This document shows, one piece after another, positions 62,066 through 64,000 of a stretch of DNA of 64,000 nt. The notes under the pieces were generated by a model that saw only the letters and a program-made list of their open reading frames with translations, was not told the origin of the DNA and searched no databases. The position numbers were made by a program, and so were the translations under genes. Source of the DNA: an uncultured Muribaculaceae bacterium (GTDB taxonomy: Bacteria; Bacteroidota; Bacteroidia; Bacteroidales; Muribaculaceae); contig CAKUJD010000004.1 in the NCBI GenBank assembly GCA_934661195.1, positions 237,261 through 301,260 of the forward strand, in the 5' to 3' direction. Position 1 is the stretch's first letter; each line of letters starts with the position of its first letter.

Positions 62066-63742
62066 CTACTGCTTCACATTGAGTATGCGGGCATACTCGC
62101 CGGACTTGGCGAGCATGGCGGCGGCCTTGTCGAGGGCCTCGTCGGTCTTAAGCCCGTATTCTATGGGGCCGCGCTGATAGTAGTAGCGTTTTAGTATCTC
62201 GTCGGCAATGAGTGTGCTCAGTTCCTTGCGGTTGACGTCAAGATCGTGGTTGAGGTCGTGCTTCAGCAGCTTTTCGAGCTTGGCAAACACGGCCGATGTC
62301 GAGTCGTTGATATATCCCTCGGCCTTGGCCACCTTTTTCAAGTTGGCCACGCCGTCCTCACACACTTTGTCGTAATTGAACTTCTTGGGGTCGATGAAGC
62401 GCTTGAACTCGGCAAACAGCGAGTCGGTGACCTCGAAATCGGCAGCTGCCGGAATCGACCGGTGCTGCGCTGCATAGCGCGAGGCGAAATCGAAGGCCCA
62501 GTTGTCGCGCACTACATTGTACACCAGGCGGTTCACCTCGGGATACGACACCTTGATGTCGGGCGTGATGCCGCCGCCGTCACGCACCTTGCGGCCGTGG
62601 GCGGTGTTGAACACGTGGGTCAGGCTGTCGGGCACCTTCTGGAATGTGCCGTCGGCATTGCGGCGGCTGTAGTCAATCTCCTGAATGAGGCGCCCGCTTG
62701 GAATATAGTATTTGGCTATGGTCACCTTCAGTAGTCCGTCAAACGGCAGCTGGCGCGTGGTCTGCACCAGACCCTTGCCAAACGAGCGCGCGCCTATTAT
62801 CACCGCGCGGTCGAGGTCTTGCAGCGACCCCGCCGTGATCTCGCTGGCCGAGGCCGAGCCGCCGTCAACGAGCACCACCAGCGGCATCTTGGGCATAATT
62901 GGCTCTTCGGTGGTCTTGTAGGTCTTTTCGTTCTGCTTCAGGCGACCCTTCTGCTTTAGCACCTCGGTGCCCTTGGGCACAAAGTAGCCCACTATCTGCA
63001 CCGCGCTCTCAAGCAAGCCGCCGCCGTTGCCGCGCAAGTCAAGCGCCACGCACTTCACCTGCGGATTCTTCTTGAAGTCGAGCAGCGCCTCCTTCACAGC
63101 GTCGGCCGAACGCTCGTTGAACGTGTTGAGCACTATGTAGCCAATGTTGCCGCGCACCACGCCATAGTATGGCACGGGGTTCACCTTGATTTTTTCACGC
63201 ACTATGTTGAATGTCTTCACACTGTCGGCCCCCACAAAGGGGCGCACCACCGTCACGCTAAGGCTGGTGTTGGCCTGTCCCTTGAGGGCTTCGCTCACCT
63301 TGTCCTGGCTCCACTTGGTCACGTCCTTGCCGTCGATCTTCACAATGCGGTCGCCCGCCTTGAGGCCGGCGCGGGCTGCGGGGCTGCCGTCGTAGGGTTC
63401 GGAAATGCACACGCGCTTCTGCTTGTCCTGCATTATATACGAGCCTATGCCGCCATACTCGCCCGTCGACATCACCGTGATCTCGTCCTGCTTCTTGGCC
63501 GGATAATACTCGGTGTAGGGGTCAATGTCGTCGAGCATTGCGTTGATGGCTGTCTCAATTGACTTTTGCGGGTTTAGGGTGTCGACATAAAAAGTGTTCA
63601 ATTCCTTATACAAGCTGTTGAATATGTCGAGGTTGCGCACAATGGCGGCATCGTCGCCGCGCTTGGGCCCGCCAAGGGCCATGGGCGCCGCCACGGCGGC
63701 CACCACAGCCGCCACGGCAAGTTGCTTAAACGTCTTGTTCAT
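62066..63742 (-). CDS. S41 family C-terminal processing protease (CtpA-like)
   Basis: 558 residues, exported (signal peptide MNKTFKQLAVAAVVAAVAAP). A cap region with ETAINAMLDDIDPYTEYYPA leads to a PDZ domain (about 90-175; GDRIVKIDGKDVTKWSQDKV), then the S41 catalytic core: LDLRGNGGGLLESAVQIVGY, DGGSASASEI with the catalytic Ser at 298 and GKGLVQ holding the Lys of the Ser/Lys dyad, then DGGGITPDIKV. A helical C-terminal extension (about 390-558) is typical of the Bacteroidota form. It would trim periplasmic proteins at their C-termini. First gene of a unit with mfd. Confidence 0.95.
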   Translation of the reverse strand: MNKTFKQLAVAAVVAAVAAPMALGGPKRGDDAAIVRNLDIFNSLYKELNTFYVDTLNPQKSIETAINAMLDDIDPYTEYYPAKKQDEITVMSTGEYGGIGSYIMQDKQKRVCISEPYDGSPAARAGLKAGDRIVKIDGKDVTKWSQDKVSEALKGQANTSLSVTVVRPFVGADSVKTFNIVREKIKVNPVPYYGVVRGNIGYIVLNTFNERSADAVKEALLDFKKNPQVKCVALDLRGNGGGLLESAVQIVGYFVPKGTEVLKQKGRLKQNEKTYKTTEEPIMPKMPLVVLVDGGSASASEITAGSLQDLDRAVIIGARSFGKGLVQTTRQLPFDGLLKVTIAKYYIPSGRLIQEIDYSRRNADGTFQKVPDSLTHVFNTAHGRKVRDGGGITPDIKVSYPEVNRLVYNVVRDNWAFDFASRYAAQHRSIPAAADFEVTDSLFAEFKRFIDPKKFNYDKVCEDGVANLKKVAKAEGYINDSTSAVFAKLEKLLKHDLNHDLDVNRKELSTLIADEILKRYYYQRGPIEYGLKTDEALDKAAAMLAKSGEYARILNVKQ

Positions 63743-63849
63743 CTAATTTCATTTTGGTGCGAAAATAATACTATTAGCCGACATAGCACCACTGCCACAC
63801 GCTAAAAAAGTGAAAACGCCATTTTTTTTAGAACATTTTCGGCCAAAAT

Positions 63850-63881
63850 ATTGCATATATCAAAATATCACGTTACTTTTG
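63850..63881 (+). promoter_or_regulatory. Promoter of tRNA-Asn
   Basis: ATTG (63850-63853), 20 nt, TACTTTTG (63874-63881); start predicted near 63888, about 38 nt before the mature tRNA. Confidence 0.75.
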
Positions 63882-63925
63882 CAACGCATTTCCCGAAAAG
63901 GTTGCGGGAGGTGGCAGAAAATTTT

Positions 63926-63999
63926 GCTTCAATAGCTCAGTTGGTTAGAGCACATGACTGTTAATCATGGGGTCGTTGGTTCAAGTCCATCTTGAAGCG
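63926..63999 (+). tRNA. tRNA-Asn (anticodon GTT)
   Basis: 74 nt. Acceptor GCTTCAA/TTGAAGC, discriminator G (63999), D-stem GCTC/GAGC, anticodon stem CATGA/TCATG with GTT at 63960-63962, T-loop TTCAAGT. The T-stem GTTGG/CCATC has one T-T mismatch. The window ends one base later, so any following tRNA in a cluster cannot be seen. Confidence 0.93.
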
Positions 64000-64000
64000 C

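Noticed and set aside
58556..62194. A very long open frame on the plus strand opposite mfd
   Set aside because: It is antisense to a clear, full-length mfd and its product is low-complexity (Ala/Val/His/Leu-rich), a known effect of GC-rich codon use. The same applies to the long frame opposite 32626-35535 and to many others.

Overview
The window is GC-rich chromosomal DNA from a Bacteroidota bacterium of the order Bacteroidales, most likely a gut Muribaculaceae-type organism (an inference, not proven). Signs of the phylum are promoters of the TTTG / 19-22 nt / TAnnTTTG type, an N-succinylornithine carbamoyltransferase instead of ordinary ArgF, a PorZ-like propeller protein, PCMD, DUF2851 and DUF4294 families, and many secreted proteins with the same C-terminal beta-sandwich tail. 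Nearly all of it is ordinary, densely packed chromosome. I see no prophage, transposase, CRISPR array or rRNA operon.

Layout. 0-3 kb: yebC (cut by the window edge) behind pheT. 3-16 kb: a secreted chitobiase-C/OB-like protein; a TonB receptor plus a Cys-rich heavy-metal-associated (HMA) protein that look like a metal uptake pair; an acyltransferase overlapping a phosphoethanolamine transferase (envelope modification); a PorZ-like protein; a small, probably leaderless membrane protein; lysS. 16-24 kb: a mini HTH protein, DUF2851, PCMD, panB, and two coupled TPR proteins, the second carrying a retropepsin-like aspartic protease domain. 24-29 kb: rsmA-mgtE-carboxynorspermidine dehydrogenase on the minus strand, and a flippase-like protein with a small membrane protein on the plus strand.

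29-46 kb is the accessory, cell-surface part. An M6 metalloprotease is transcribed away from three collinear paralogues (1516, 985 and 689 residues) made of propeller, FnIII-like, choice-of-anchor-J-like and sorting-tail modules. A perfect 17-bp inverted repeat overlaps both divergent -7 elements. The paralogues are interrupted by a 700-bp gap with a strongly self-complementary stretch that folds as a 6S-RNA-like rod. A two-gene secreted propeller operon follows. 46-57 kb returns to housekeeping: SOTCase, a degenerate DUF922/beta-barrel fusion, DJ-1, DUF4294, a PrcB-like lipoprotein, aroQ, an O-methyltransferase, rbfA, a LolC/E-like permease, a beta-helix lipoprotein, a NatAB-like ABC exporter and tRNA-Phe. 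57-58.6 kb is a decay zone: a broken AlbA_2/RecG-like gene, an orphan sorting tail and two palindrome-bounded repeats. The window closes with mfd, an S41 protease and tRNA-Asn.

If anything here is undescribed, the best candidates are the rod-like RNA at 40.0-40.2 kb, the 32.1 kb divergent operator with its surface-protein array, and the DUF922-like/barrel fusion.
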